Shown one piece after another: positions 44,047 to 53,047 of a stretch of 64,000 nt of DNA. The DNA comes from Candidatus Thiodictyon syntrophicum (GTDB lineage Bacteria; Pseudomonadota; Gammaproteobacteria; Chromatiales; Chromatiaceae), in NCBI RefSeq assembly GCF_002813775.1, contig NZ_CP020370.1, positions 1,641,501 to 1,705,500 on the forward strand, given 5' to 3'. The position numbers were made by a program, and so were the translations under genes. How positions within the stretch are numbered: the stretch's first letter is position 1; each line of letters opens with the position of its first letter. Below the pieces are notes generated by a model, which made no database searches, was not told the DNA's origin, and saw only the letters and a list, made by a program, of their open reading frames with translations.

Positions 44047-45204
44047 ATGCTGAAATTGGATCTCGCCAAGTGGAATCAAACCCCTGAGGACCTGCGGGTT
44101 GAAGCGTTGATGGCGGCCCATGCGCGCACCCGTGAACGGTTCCTGGCCTTGTACGAACTGACCCAGCAGGGACATGGCATCACGGCAGTTGCGCGGGGCA
44201 CGACGCACCATGCGCAAACGCTGATGCGTTGGGTGCACTGGTATAACGACGCCGGTCCCGAAGGGCTGGTCTTTCAACACACGGGTGGTCTCACCCCCTT
44301 TTTTTGCCAGGTGAAAGAGCAGGCGCTTGACGCGCTGCTCCGGGCGGGGCTCGCCGCCGCCGCCGCGCCCACGGTGGACAAGGACCTGGAGACCGGGCGA
44401 CTGGCACCAAGCCGCGCGCTTGATCAACACACGGCGCCGCCGCGCTGGACCCTCAAGCGACTGGTGACGTGGATCGGGACGCAGTTTGGGCATCAAATCA
44501 GTCGGGAAACGCTCCGCCAGGCGCTCAAACGCCTCGGATTTTCCTGGAAAAAGGCCAAGGCGCTGCTCAACCGTGCCACGACCGCCGCGCGCGAGGCTTT
44601 CGTCGTGCAACTGCAAGCGCTGTTGGCACGCACCCTGAAGGACGAACCGCCGTTAATCGTCTATGTGGATGAAGCCCACATCCATCAAGAAGCCGATCTG
44701 GGGTATGGCTGGGCGCCGGTCGGGGAGCGTCTGTGGGTCGGCTCCCACACCCCTGGCCTGTCGGCCAAGGTGAGCTTCTACGGCCTGTATTTCTACAACC
44801 ACGGCCAGGTGGCGATCTGGGATTTCCCCCGCGGCAACACCGATCACACGCTGACGGTCTTGCACCGGCTGCGTGAATGCGAGCCGACCCGCGAGATCGT
44901 CCTGAGCTGGGATGGGGCGTCTTATCACCGCGCTGGCGCCGTGGTGGCGCTGGCCGCGGAACTGGCCATCACGCTGCTGCCGCTACCCAGTTATAGCCCT
45001 GATTTCATGCCGGTCGAAGCCCTGTGGCGCTGGTTGCGCGAGGATGTCACCTATCATCACTGTCACGCCACCGCCGAGGAACTGATCACGCGCGTGCGCG
45101 ACTTTGCGAAGACGATCAACCTCGAGCCGTTTGCGATCGCCGACCGGCTTTGGACCCGAACGAGCCTCGATCCGGAAGAGGAAAAACTACGCATCCCATG
45201 CTAG
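44047..45204 (+). CDS. IS630-family transposase
   Basis: The start chosen is ATG 44047 (MLKLDLAKWNQTPEDL); the frame is open from GTG 44014. The 385-residue product has an N-terminal helix-turn-helix region (TAVARGTTHHAQTLMRWVHW), a winged-helix segment (ISRETLRQALKRLGFSWKKA) and the DDE domain with LIVYVDEAHIHQEADLGYGW (Asp), VLSWDGASYHRAG (Asp) and LPSYSPDFMPVEALWRWLRE (Glu). It is full length with no frameshift, so potentially active. Confidence 0.95.
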   Translation: MLKLDLAKWNQTPEDLRVEALMAAHARTRERFLALYELTQQGHGITAVARGTTHHAQTLMRWVHWYNDAGPEGLVFQHTGGLTPFFCQVKEQALDALLRAGLAAAAAPTVDKDLETGRLAPSRALDQHTAPPRWTLKRLVTWIGTQFGHQISRETLRQALKRLGFSWKKAKALLNRATTAAREAFVVQLQALLARTLKDEPPLIVYVDEAHIHQEADLGYGWAPVGERLWVGSHTPGLSAKVSFYGLYFYNHGQVAIWDFPRGNTDHTLTVLHRLRECEPTREIVLSWDGASYHRAGAVVALAAELAITLLPLPSYSPDFMPVEALWRWLREDVTYHHCHATAEELITRVRDFAKTINLEPFAIADRLWTRTSLDPEEEKLRIPC

Positions 45205-45212
45205 GCGGGGTT
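45182..45212. repeat. IS630 right terminal inverted repeat
   Basis: AAAAACTACGCATCC...GGCGGGGTT; overlaps the last codons of the transposase and its stop, as is common in compact IS630 elements. Confidence 0.75.
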
Positions 45213-45242
45213 TAGTACCTCATTTCGCCTGATCGTGCGCCG

Positions 45243-45420
45243 CTCAAGCCCCGAAGGGGCGCGACATACCAGCCCAGGGCAACGCCCTGGGTATGACGGA
45301 TAACAGACCCCAGCCCTGAAAGGGCGTGACATAAGGAACCCCGCCGTTTTGTCACGCCCTTTCAGGGCTAGACCGAAAAAAAACGCTAACCCAGGGCGTT
45401 GCCCTGGGCTGGTATGTTCG
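45243..45420. repeat. Large symmetric palindromic repeat (CCCAGGGCAACGCCCTGGG family)
   Basis: Nested symmetry: outer CCCAGGGCAACGCCCTGGG at 45273-45291 and CCCAGGGCGTTGCCCTGGG at 45390-45408, inner perfect 19-bp inverted repeat AGCCCTGAAAGGGCGTGAC (45312-45330) / GTCACGCCCTTTCAGGGCT (45351-45369). GCCCCGAAGGGGC-like and ACCCCGTTGGGGT hairpins lie at the edges. A half-size relative is at 52345-52431, a degraded one near 37320. It fills most of the 377-bp gap after the IS630 element; I see no gene there. Confidence 0.85.
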
Positions 45421-45591
45421 ACCCCGTTGGGGTCGGTATGCAACATAAGGTGGAATGCGGCACCAGGGCGGCGGTGGGGCGAGGGCGCGACAGTTATCGA
45501 CTATCGGTCTTGATCATCATAGCGATAGTCCCGGCCGCGCGATTGCGCTATTTTGTGCGGTGCAACATCGCCCCGCCGGACCCCGAAGACC

Positions 45592-48500
45592 ATGACTGCC
45601 GAAACGCTGCCGCGCATCCGCGAGATCCCCTATAACTACACGTCCTTCTCCGATCGGGAGATCGCGATCCGCTTCCTGGGTGAGCCCTGTTGGCGCCTGA
45701 TCGAGGCGTTGCGGGGGACGCGCCGCACCGGCCGCTCCGCCCGGATGCTCTTTGAAGTCTTGGGGGACATGTGGGTCATCACCCGCAACCCCTATCTCCA
45801 GGACGACCTGCTGGAGAACCTCAAGCGGCGCCGGCTCCTGCTCGGCGCCCTGGACCACCGGCTCGACCAGTTCGAGTTGCGCCTCAACGACAATGCCCGG
45901 GCGGCGGAACTGTTGCTCGCCGCACGGGCAGCGGTGCAGCGCTTCACGGACTGGTTCGCGACCGAGCACGCGGCGCGGGTGCAGTTGCGTCGGGCCCTGG
46001 CCGGTGTCACCCGCCGGGATAATCTGGACTTCGGCGGTCTGGCCCGGGTCTCCCACGCCACCGATGCCACGGACTGGCGCGTGGAACTGCCCTTCGTCGT
46101 CATCTCACCCGACAGCGAGGCCGAGGTGGCGCCCATCGTGCGCGCCTGCATCGACTGCGGTTTGACCCTGATCCCGCGGGGCGGCGGCACCGGCTACACC
46201 GGCTCCGCGGTGCCCCTGCACCCCATGACGGCCGTCATCAACACCGAGAAGTTGGAGACCCTCTCCGGCGTCGAGCGCATCGCGCTCCCCGGGGTGGCGG
46301 GGCTGATTGCGACCGTCCAGTGCGGTGCCGGGGTGGTGACGCGCCGGGTCTCGGACCTGGCCGACGCCCATGGGCTCGCCTTCGCGGTGGACCCGACCTC
46401 CCAGGACGCCTCCTGCATCGGCGGCAACGTGGCCATGAACGCGGGCGGCAAGCGGGCGGTCCTGTGGGGCACGGCGCTCGACAACCTCGCCTCCTGGCGC
46501 ATGGTGACCCCGGACGCAGACTGGCTCCTGGTGGAGCGTCTGGACCACAATCTGGGCAAGATCCATGACCAGGCGCAGGTGCGTTTCCGCCTGTCCCGCT
46601 TCGCCCCGGACGGGACCACGCCCAGGGGTGAGCCCCAAGTCCTGACCATGCCCGGCAGTGCCTTCCGTCAGGCGGGCTTGGGCAAGGACGTGACCGACAA
46701 GTTCCTCTGCGGGCTGCCGGGCGTGCAGAAGGAGGGGTGCGACGGTCTCATCACCTCCGCCCGTTTCATTCTGCACCGGATGCCGGCCCAGGTGCGCACC
46801 CTCTGCCTGGAGTTCTTCGGGACCGACCTGGACCTGGCGGTACCGGCCATCGTGGAGATCAAGGACTTCATCGACGGCCTGTCGGACGTGCAGGTGGCGG
46901 GTCTGGAGCACCTGGACGAGCGCTATGTCCGGGCGGTCGGGTACACCACCAAGGCCAATCGCCGGGAACTGCCGAAGATGGTCCTGCTGGCGGACTTGGT
47001 GAGCGACGACGCCGCCGCCGTGGACCGGGCGGCGGCGCGCGTGGTGGAGTTGGCGCGGGCGCGCGACGCTGAGGGCTTCATCGCGCTGAGTGCCGAGGCG
47101 CAGAAGCGCTTCTGGCTGGACCGCGCCCGCACCGCCGCCATCTCCCGTCACACCAACGCCTTCAAGATCAATGAGGACGTGGTGATCCCGCTGCCCCGTC
47201 TGGCGGACTACAGCCGCGGTATCGAGCGCATCAACATCGAGCAGTCCATCCGCAACAAAGATGCCATCATGGCCGCGGTGCTCGACTATCTGGACGGCGA
47301 CTTGGCGGAGAGTCGCCAGGATGGGGACTATCAGGACTCGGCCGAGGAGACCGCCATTCTGGCCGCCAAGCGCGCCGTCGCCCGGGACCTGGTGACCCGC
47401 GCCCGCGCCCGCTGGCAGATGGTCCTGAACCACCTGGACGAGCCGGCCGCTGCGCATCCGAACCTGTTGGATGCCGAGGCCCTGGCGCGGCTGCGCGACG
47501 GCGACACCCTGCTGGACCTGATGCTGCGCCGGGACCTGCGCCAGTCCTACCGGCGCGAGGTCGGGGCGCGACTCGACGAGACCTTCGCCGGCCAGGAACT
47601 GGCCGGGGTGCGGGAGCGGCTCGCCGCCTGTCACGCCAAGGTCCGGGATGCGCGTCTCTTCGTCGCCCTGCACATGCACGCCGGGGACGGCAACGTCCAC
47701 ACCAATATCCCGGTCCATTCCGCCGATTACGCCATGCTGCGGGAGGCGGAACTGGTAGTCGAGCGGATCATGGCGCTCGCCGTCGGCTTGGGCGGGGTCA
47801 TCTCCGGGGAGCACGGGATCGGCATCACCAAGCTGCGCTATCTGGAGCCCGCCAAGCTCGCCGCCTTCGTCGCCTATAAGGAGCGGGTGGACCCGCACCA
47901 GCGTTTCAACCGCGGCAAGCTGATGCCCGGCAGCGGGCTGGACGGGGCCTATACGCCCTCACTGCGGCTGGTCCAGCAGGAGGCCATCATCCTGGAAGAG
48001 ACGGAACTCGGCGGGGTCAATGACGACGTGAAGCACTGCCTGCGCTGCGGCAAGTGCAAGCCCAAGTGTATGACCCATGTCCCGCGGGCCAACCTGCTCT
48101 ATTCACCGCGCAACAAGATCCTGGGGGCCGGGCTGATCCTGGAGGCCTTCCTCTATGAGGAGCAGACCCGCCGCGGGCTGTCGCACCGTCACATCGCCGC
48201 GCTGAACGACCTGGCGGACCACTGCACCATCTGCCACAAGTGCCTGAACCCGTGCCCGGTCGACATCGACTTCGGCGACGTGACCATGCGGATGCGCCGC
48301 ATCCTGGTCAGCCGCGGCCAGAAGCGCTTCAATCCCGGCGCCTGGGCGGCCATGCAGTTCCTCAATACCACCAATCCCCGCACCATCCGGCTCCTGCGCA
48401 AGGGGTTGGTCGAATGGGGCTTCGCCGGGCTCAACCTGGCCCATGCCGCCGCGCGCGTCCTGGGACTCACGCGACGGCGCATCGCCCACCCCGCCGCCAC

Positions 48501-49449
48501 TACCGGCCGACCGGCCCCGATCGGCCAATTGTTGGACCTGGTGAGCCGCCCTATCCGGGTGGACCTGCCCAAGCGCGGCTTCCGCCAGGTGCTCCGGCTG
48601 GAGGACCGCACCCAGGTGCCGATCCTGCGCGACCCGCGGGTCGCGCCGGAGGACGCGCCGCCGGTCTTCTATTTCCCCGGCTGTGGGGCCGAACGCCTGT
48701 TCTCGGACGTGGGTCTGGCCGCGCTCGCCATGCTCTACCGCCAGGGCGCCCAGACGGTGCTGCCTCCTGGTTATCTGTGTTGCGGCTATCCGCAGCGCGC
48801 CGCGGGCCAGGATGCGCGCGGCCGGCAGATCACCATGGACAACCGGGTACTCTTCCATCGGGTCGCCAATACGCTCAACTATCTCGATATTCGCACCGTG
48901 GTCGTGTCCTGCGGGACCTGCATGGATCAATTGCTCAAGTACCAGTTCGACCAGATCTTTCCCGGTTGTCGGCTCTTGGATATCCACGAGTGGCTGATGG
49001 AGCAGGGGGTGGGGCTCACGCCGGCCGCGGGGGTGCAATACCTTTACCACGATCCCTGCCACACCCCGATGAAGACCCATGCCCCGCTCAAGGTGGCCGC
49101 GAGTCTGATGGGGCAGGGGGTGCGCCTGTCGGAGCGCTGCTGCGGCGAGGCGGGCACCCTGGGCACCGCCCGCCCCGACATCGCCAACCAGTTGCGCCTG
49201 CGCAAACAGGAGGAGTTGACCGCCGGCATCCGCGCCCTGACCGGCCGGGACCGCACCGAGCGCGGCGCGGTCAAGCTGCTCACCGCCTGCCCCGCCTGCC
49301 AACAGGGCCTCGCAAAATATACTGATGAGACTGGGCTTGACGTTGACTACCTGGTAGTCGAACTGGCCCGCCGCCTGCTGGGCCAGGGGTGGCAGGAGGC
49401 CTTCCTGAAGGACGTCCGGAACGGCGGAATCGAGCGGGTGTTGTTGTAG
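45592..49449 (+). CDS. Large FAD-linked oxidase / 4Fe-4S / CCG-domain oxidoreductase (DUF3683 N-terminus)
   Basis: The start chosen is ATG 45592 ([19 protein letters not shown]); the frame is open to 45553. The product is 1285 residues. Order: DUF3683 region ([17 protein letters not shown]), FAD-binding type 4 domain ([39 protein letters not shown]), FAD-oxidase C-terminal domain ([35 protein letters not shown]), two [4Fe-4S] sites ([28 protein letters not shown]), and GlpC/HdrB-like CCG domains ([34 protein letters not shown]). It combines in one chain what GlcD-GlcF or Dld-type systems split. It likely oxidises a 2-hydroxyacid such as D-lactate or glycolate; the substrate is inferred. Confidence 0.9.
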   Translation: MTAETLPRIREIPYNYTSFSDREIAIRFLGEPCWRLIEALRGTRRTGRSARMLFEVLGDMWVITRNPYLQDDLLENLKRRRLLLGALDHRLDQFELRLNDNARAAELLLAARAAVQRFTDWFATEHAARVQLRRALAGVTRRDNLDFGGLARVSHATDATDWRVELPFVVISPDSEAEVAPIVRACIDCGLTLIPRGGGTGYTGSAVPLHPMTAVINTEKLETLSGVERIALPGVAGLIATVQCGAGVVTRRVSDLADAHGLAFAVDPTSQDASCIGGNVAMNAGGKRAVLWGTALDNLASWRMVTPDADWLLVERLDHNLGKIHDQAQVRFRLSRFAPDGTTPRGEPQVLTMPGSAFRQAGLGKDVTDKFLCGLPGVQKEGCDGLITSARFILHRMPAQVRTLCLEFFGTDLDLAVPAIVEIKDFIDGLSDVQVAGLEHLDERYVRAVGYTTKANRRELPKMVLLADLVSDDAAAVDRAAARVVELARARDAEGFIALSAEAQKRFWLDRARTAAISRHTNAFKINEDVVIPLPRLADYSRGIERINIEQSIRNKDAIMAAVLDYLDGDLAESRQDGDYQDSAEETAILAAKRAVARDLVTRARARWQMVLNHLDEPAAAHPNLLDAEALARLRDGDTLLDLMLRRDLRQSYRREVGARLDETFAGQELAGVRERLAACHAKVRDARLFVALHMHAGDGNVHTNIPVHSADYAMLREAELVVERIMALAVGLGGVISGEHGIGITKLRYLEPAKLAAFVAYKERVDPHQRFNRGKLMPGSGLDGAYTPSLRLVQQEAIILEETELGGVNDDVKHCLRCGKCKPKCMTHVPRANLLYSPRNKILGAGLILEAFLYEEQTRRGLSHRHIAALNDLADHCTICHKCLNPCPVDIDFGDVTMRMRRILVSRGQKRFNPGAWAAMQFLNTTNPRTIRLLRKGLVEWGFAGLNLAHAAARVLGLTRRRIAHPAATTGRPAPIGQLLDLVSRPIRVDLPKRGFRQVLRLEDRTQVPILRDPRVAPEDAPPVFYFPGCGAERLFSDVGLAALAMLYRQGAQTVLPPGYLCCGYPQRAAGQDARGRQITMDNRVLFHRVANTLNYLDIRTVVVSCGTCMDQLLKYQFDQIFPGCRLLDIHEWLMEQGVGLTPAAGVQYLYHDPCHTPMKTHAPLKVAASLMGQGVRLSERCCGEAGTLGTARPDIANQLRLRKQEELTAGIRALTGRDRTERGAVKLLTACPACQQGLAKYTDETGLDVDYLVVELARRLLGQGWQEAFLKDVRNGGIERVLL

Positions 49450-49570
49450 GGTCCGCTGCGCGGACCGCTGCCCGCGCAAACGCTGGGTTTCGCGGTGCTC
49501 CTGCGCGGCGGGTTCTGAGTGGCGGCGGGGTTCAGCGTGTGCGCACGACGGATTGGGTTATGGCATCTGC

Positions 49571-49687
49571 GGGGCGGGACGGGGTATCCACCCCGTCCCG
49601 AACGTTTGATGCTACGCCGGGTATCGGCACCAGTCGGCAGGTCCAAGTAAAACGTTTCGGATGGGGCGAATGCCCCGTCCGGCCCTG
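49571..49687 (+). repeat. Two-hairpin palindromic element (REPIN-like)
   Basis: First hairpin GGGACGGGG-TATCCA-CCCCGTCCC (49576-49599), then GAACGTTTGATGCTACGCCG, spacer, AAACGTTT and the core hairpin CGGATGGGGC-GAAT-GCCCCGTCCG (49658-49681) with one G-T change. It ends about 55 bp before the Uma2 start at 49739. Confidence 0.9.
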
Positions 49688-49704
49688 TGGGGTCGTGCTA
49701 GGCT

Positions 49705-49782
49705 ATGTCCATGACCGCCATTGCCCCGGGAGACGCCCATGTCGCAGACCGCCCTTGCCGAACCGCCCCGCACGCGGCCTGA
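49705..49782 (+). promoter_or_regulatory. Conserved leader ORF overlapping the start of a Uma2 gene (copy 4)
   Basis: 25 codons, MSMTAIAPGDAHVADRPCRT..., starting 34 bp before the Uma2 ATG and ending 44 bp inside it. Confidence 0.4.
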
Positions 49783-50587
49783 ACCGGCGCCTGTCCCGCC
49801 CCCTTCGGCGGCCGGCCGCTATGTCTCGGAGGAGGAGTACTGGCGCGACTACTACCTCGACTCCGACGTCCACTACGAATGGAACAACGGGCGTCTGGAG
49901 GAAAAGCCGGTGTCCAACTATGAGACCTTCCTCGTCTACCAGTGGTTCATGCTGCTGCTGGAGCACTTTCTGACCGTCCGGCCCATCGCCAGGATGGTCG
50001 CGCTGGAGATGGGCTTTCGGCTGCCGCTGCCGACCGGCACCGTCATCCGCAAGCCCGATTTCGGCGTCGTCTGCAACGACAACCCGCAGCCGTTGTTGCC
50101 GCTCGATGCGTCCTATCGCGGCGTTTTCGACCTCTGTGTCGAGGCCCTGTCGGATCAGGAGCGCCGCGACCTCCTGCGCGACACCGTGGTCAAGAAGGCC
50201 GAGTATGCCGCGGGCGGCGTCCCGGAGTATTACATCCTGCACCGCGCCCCCGAGCAGCAGGCGTTCTTTACCCGCACGGCGGCCGGTGTCTATGTCCCGA
50301 TCACGCCGGACGAGGGCGTGATCCGCTCACGGGTCCTGCCCGGCCTGCAGTTTCGTGTGGCCGACCTCTGCCGTCGGCCCGCACACGGCACACTGCGCGA
50401 TGATCCGGTCTATGCCGCCTTCGTGCTGCCCGGCTGGCGGGCGGCCGAGGAGCGCGCCGCCGCCGAATCGAATCGCGCCGACACCGAGGCACAGGCGCGT
50501 CGGCAGGCCGAGCGGCGAGCGCAGGAGGCGGAGCAGGCACTCGCCCGGCTCCAGGCACAACTGGCTGGCCGCGATACTGTGCAGTGA
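49739..50587 (+). CDS. Uma2-family (DUF820) putative endonuclease
   Basis: ATG 49739 after CCGGGAGACGCCC. The 282-residue product is very similar to the 42006 copy, including the coiled-coil tail, but its middle (FLVYQWFMLLLEHFLTVRPI) resembles the 19955 copy, so this gene looks like a mosaic of the two. Catalytic-type residues are all present (KPDFGVVCNDNP, LCVEALSDQERRD, VKKAEYAAGGVPEYYIL). REPIN-like element and leader ORF lie directly upstream. Its stop is 53 bp before the GNAT gene. Confidence 0.88.
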   Translation: MSQTALAEPPRTRPEPAPVPPPSAAGRYVSEEEYWRDYYLDSDVHYEWNNGRLEEKPVSNYETFLVYQWFMLLLEHFLTVRPIARMVALEMGFRLPLPTGTVIRKPDFGVVCNDNPQPLLPLDASYRGVFDLCVEALSDQERRDLLRDTVVKKAEYAAGGVPEYYILHRAPEQQAFFTRTAAGVYVPITPDEGVIRSRVLPGLQFRVADLCRRPAHGTLRDDPVYAAFVLPGWRAAEERAAAESNRADTEAQARRQAERRAQEAEQALARLQAQLAGRDTVQ

Positions 50588-50639
50588 CCGGCGCCGGGCG
50601 GCTCGGCAGCCACTTGTCCGATCGGGGCGGGACCGGGCG

Positions 50640-51131
50640 ATGAGCAGCGGGCGCCTTGAGTTCCTCGCGCGGGCCACCGTGGCACGGGAACAGGCCGCGG
50701 CCATCGGTGCCACCCTGGCCGGGATGGACCCCTGGCGGACCCTGGGCTACCAGGCGGAGACCCTGGCGCGGGGCCTTGAGTCGACCCACCCGGACCTGAC
50801 CCGCTACCTCGCCATGCGCGACGGCGAGCCGCAGGGACTGGTGGTGGTGCGTCACCCATGGTTGCGCGGGGCCTATATCGAACTTTTCGCCGTGCTCCCG
50901 CCGGCCCAGGGCCAGGGCGTGGGGCGCGCGGCCCTCGAATTCATCGAGTCGCACTACCGCCGGCGCACCGCGAACCTTTGGCTGCTGGTCTCCGGCTTCA
51001 ATACCGGCGCCCGGTGCTTCTACGCGAAACAGGGCTTTCACCCGGTTGGTGTCATCGCCGACCTGGTGGTCGCAGGTCAGGACGAGGTGTTGATGCGAAA
51101 GGTCATCCGTCCCGCGGCCGGGCTGCCGTGA
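50640..51131 (+). CDS. GNAT-family N-acetyltransferase
   Basis: The start chosen is ATG 50640 ([15 protein letters not shown]); the longer frame runs back through the Uma2 gene. The 163-residue product has the GNAT core: [20 protein letters not shown] is the acetyl-CoA pyrophosphate loop, followed by [20 protein letters not shown] and GFHPVGV, the usual C-terminal acetyl-CoA segment. The acceptor is unknown. It lies upstream of an lpxD-like gene in the same direction, about 100 bp before the preferred LpxD start, so co-transcription is likely. Confidence 0.88.
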   Translation: MSSGRLEFLARATVAREQAAAIGATLAGMDPWRTLGYQAETLARGLESTHPDLTRYLAMRDGEPQGLVVVRHPWLRGAYIELFAVLPPAQGQGVGRAALEFIESHYRRRTANLWLLVSGFNTGARCFYAKQGFHPVGVIADLVVAGQDEVLMRKVIRPAAGLP

Positions 51132-51229
51132 TGGCCGTTGATGATCCTAGTACCATCGCGGGTTCAATCACGGCCGACGCCCCCATCTCCTTTTCCGACT
51201 CACTTCATCCAGCCCCCACGGGAGCCTTC

Positions 51230-52297
51230 ATGGTCTTCGATCTTCCTCAACTCTGCGCGCGACTTGCGGTCCCGGTGCCGACGCTCGGCCCCGCCCTGGC
51301 ATCCCCTGAATTTCGTGGGGTCAATACGCTGCAACTGGCGGGTGACACCGACCTGTGCTTCGCCGAGGGGGCGGATCAGGCGGACTCGGTGCACCGCTCG
51401 GGCGCCGCGGCGGTGCTGGTGCACGAGGGCTTTCCGGCGGTCGGCGGGCCCCTGTTGATCCGCGTGGCGGAACCGCGGACCAGTTTCTTCCTGCTCGCGG
51501 AGTCGTTTCGGCCGGACTCGGAGGTTCCGGGGATACACCCGAGCGCGGTGATCGACCCGGGGGCGGTGGTGGACGAGGGGGTGGCGGTGGGGGCCTGCGC
51601 GGTGCTTGCGGCCGGGGTCCGGGTGGGGCCGCGCTGTACCATCGGTGCGGGCGCCTACCTGGGTCCCGGGGTGACCCTGGGGGCGGACTGCGTGATCGAG
51701 GCCAATGCGACCCTGCACCGGGATACCCGTGTCGGCGAGCGCTGTATCGTGCACTCGGGGGCGGTACTCGGCGGGGATGGCTTCGGCTTCCGCTGGGACG
51801 GGCAGGGCCATCGCAAGGTCCCACAGCTCGGGTGGGTGGTGATCGAGGACGACGTGGACATCGGCTGCAACGCCTGCGTGGACCGGGCGACCCTGGGTGA
51901 GACCCGAATCCGCCGCGGGGCCAAGATCGACAATCTGGTGCAGATCGCCCATAACACGGACATCGGGGCCCATGTCATCATCGCCGGTCAGGCTGGGGTG
52001 GCGGGGAGCAGCCGGGTGGGTGCCGGTGCGGTGATCGGCGGCCAGGTGGCGGTCTCGGATCATGTGGAGGTGGGGGCGGGCGCCCGCCTGGGCGGCCAGT
52101 CGGGGGTGACCAAGGACGTGCCGCCGGGTGCCGCGGTGTTCGGCACCCCGGCCCGGCCACTCAAGGAGACGCTGCGGGAGCTGGGGGCCCTGGCCCAACT
52201 GCCGGGGTTGCTCAAGCAGTTCAAGCGCCAGCAGCAGGAGCTCGCGGACCTGCGGCGGCGGCTCGACGAACTGGAGGGCGGCGCTCCTGCTGATTAA
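51230..52297 (+). CDS. lpxD: UDP-3-O-(3-hydroxyacyl)glucosamine N-acyltransferase (LpxD) or close paralogue
   Basis: The start chosen is ATG 51230 ([14 protein letters not shown]) with GGGAGCCTTC upstream; an ATG at 51131 overlapping the GNAT stop would add 33 residues that do not look family-like. The 355-residue product has an N-terminal uridine-binding-like domain and a left-handed beta-helix of hexapeptide repeats ([20 protein letters not shown]), the LpxD motif [19 protein letters not shown] and catalytic-His region [19 protein letters not shown]. It ends in a helical coiled coil. LpxD adds the N-linked acyl chain in lipid A synthesis. The usual neighbours fabZ/lpxA/bamA are absent, so this may be a second copy. 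Confidence 0.85.
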   Translation: MVFDLPQLCARLAVPVPTLGPALASPEFRGVNTLQLAGDTDLCFAEGADQADSVHRSGAAAVLVHEGFPAVGGPLLIRVAEPRTSFFLLAESFRPDSEVPGIHPSAVIDPGAVVDEGVAVGACAVLAAGVRVGPRCTIGAGAYLGPGVTLGADCVIEANATLHRDTRVGERCIVHSGAVLGGDGFGFRWDGQGHRKVPQLGWVVIEDDVDIGCNACVDRATLGETRIRRGAKIDNLVQIAHNTDIGAHVIIAGQAGVAGSSRVGAGAVIGGQVAVSDHVEVGAGARLGGQSGVTKDVPPGAAVFGTPARPLKETLRELGALAQLPGLLKQFKRQQQELADLRRRLDELEGGAPAD

Positions 52298-52344
52298 CCT
52301 GGTGGGCACTAGCCTCAAAACTCCAGCGTCGCTGAGAGCGGCCC

Positions 52345-52431
52345 TATGTCACGCCCCTTCAGGGCTAAGCGTCCTCTGTCGGATAACCCAGGGCGTTGCC
52401 CTGGGCTGGTATGTCACGCCCCTTCGGGGCT
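52345..52431. repeat. Palindromic repeat of the CCCAGGGC family, half element
   Basis: GTCACGCCCCTTCAGGGCT at about 52348-52366, CCCAGGGCGTTGCCCTGGG at 52388-52406, and GTCACGCCCCTTCGGGGCT ending at 52431. Related to the right half of 45243-45420. It lies between the convergent LpxD and TPR genes. Confidence 0.8.
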
Positions 52432-52465
52432 CTACTTCATGAAGGCAAACCCGGACAATCCTGCC

Positions 52466-53047
52466 TTAGTCCTTAGCGACGCCGAGCAGGCGCACGGCCT
52501 CCTGGCCGAGCGGATTGTCTGGCCCCAGGTCGCGTGCCCGCCCCAGGGCCTCGCGGGCCTTGGGTTTGTCGCCACTCTCCAGGGTCACATAGCCCAGGGT
52601 CAGCCAACCGCGCTGGAACCTCGGGTCGGCGGAGGTCGCCGTGCGCAATTGCTCCAGTGCCCCTGAGGCGTCACCGGTGTAATAGAGGGCGAGTCCCAGG
52701 TCGTTGCGGGTCTCCAGGTCCTCCGGGGCCAGTTCCAGGATGCGCCGATAGACCGGGAGCGTCTCGCGATAACGACCCTCACTGAAGAGCGCATCGGCGC
52801 GTCGGCGCAACAGGTCCGCATCGGTCTCGGTGAGCGGCGCCGGGACGGCGTCGCCGCCGCCGCGTGGGGCCGCGCCTGGGGCGCGGGTTGCCGGGTGCCC
52901 GGCAGGCACGGCGGCGGCGCCGCGGGCGGTCGGCGCGCGCACCGGATGGCGGACATAGTAGTCGCGGGTGACGGCGAAGACGGCGAAGCCGTAGAAGGCC
53001 AGGAAGACGGCGGCCAGGAGCCAGTGCAGGGGGGTGAGTTTGGGCAT
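52466..53047 (-). CDS. Membrane-anchored TPR protein
   Basis: The start chosen is ATG 53047 (MPKLTPLHWLL); the frame goes back to 53107. The 193-residue product has one N-terminal membrane helix (LTPLHWLLAAVFLAFYGFAV), a low-complexity Ala/Pro/Gly stretch, and about three TPR units (ADALFSEGRYRETLPVYRRI; ETRNDLGLALYYTGDASGAL; RGWLTLGYVTLESGDKPKAR). TPR proteins of this size serve as protein-interaction scaffolds in the periplasm or on the inner membrane. Convergent with LpxD; no operon partner is visible on its strand. Confidence 0.82.
   Translation of the reverse strand: MPKLTPLHWLLAAVFLAFYGFAVFAVTRDYYVRHPVRAPTARGAAAVPAGHPATRAPGAAPRGGGDAVPAPLTETDADLLRRRADALFSEGRYRETLPVYRRILELAPEDLETRNDLGLALYYTGDASGALEQLRTATSADPRFQRGWLTLGYVTLESGDKPKAREALGRARDLGPDNPLGQEAVRLLGVAKD

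Larger units (their letters stand above)
43941..45214 (+). mobile_element. IS630-family insertion sequence with terminal inverted repeats and TA target duplication
   Basis: Boundaries are TA at 43941-43942 and TA at 45213-45214, the target dinucleotide of IS630/Tc1-type elements. Inside them, 31-bp imperfect inverted ends (43943-43973 and 45182-45212) share AACC at the tips and GTAGTTTTT at the inner end, 22 of 31 positions matching by my count. A single transposase gene fills the element. The ends are old enough to have diverged, or asymmetry is natural for this group; the transposase reads intact. Confidence 0.8.

Noticed and set aside
46105-47898. Long minus-strand open frame (597 codons) inside the FAD/Fe-S oxidoreductase gene
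   Set aside because: It mirrors a well-supported gene in G+C-rich DNA, has no family motifs and shows the His/Arg/Gly-rich composition of an antisense shadow. The same applies to long antisense frames over ycgB, porA, porB and the hydroxyacid oxidase tail.
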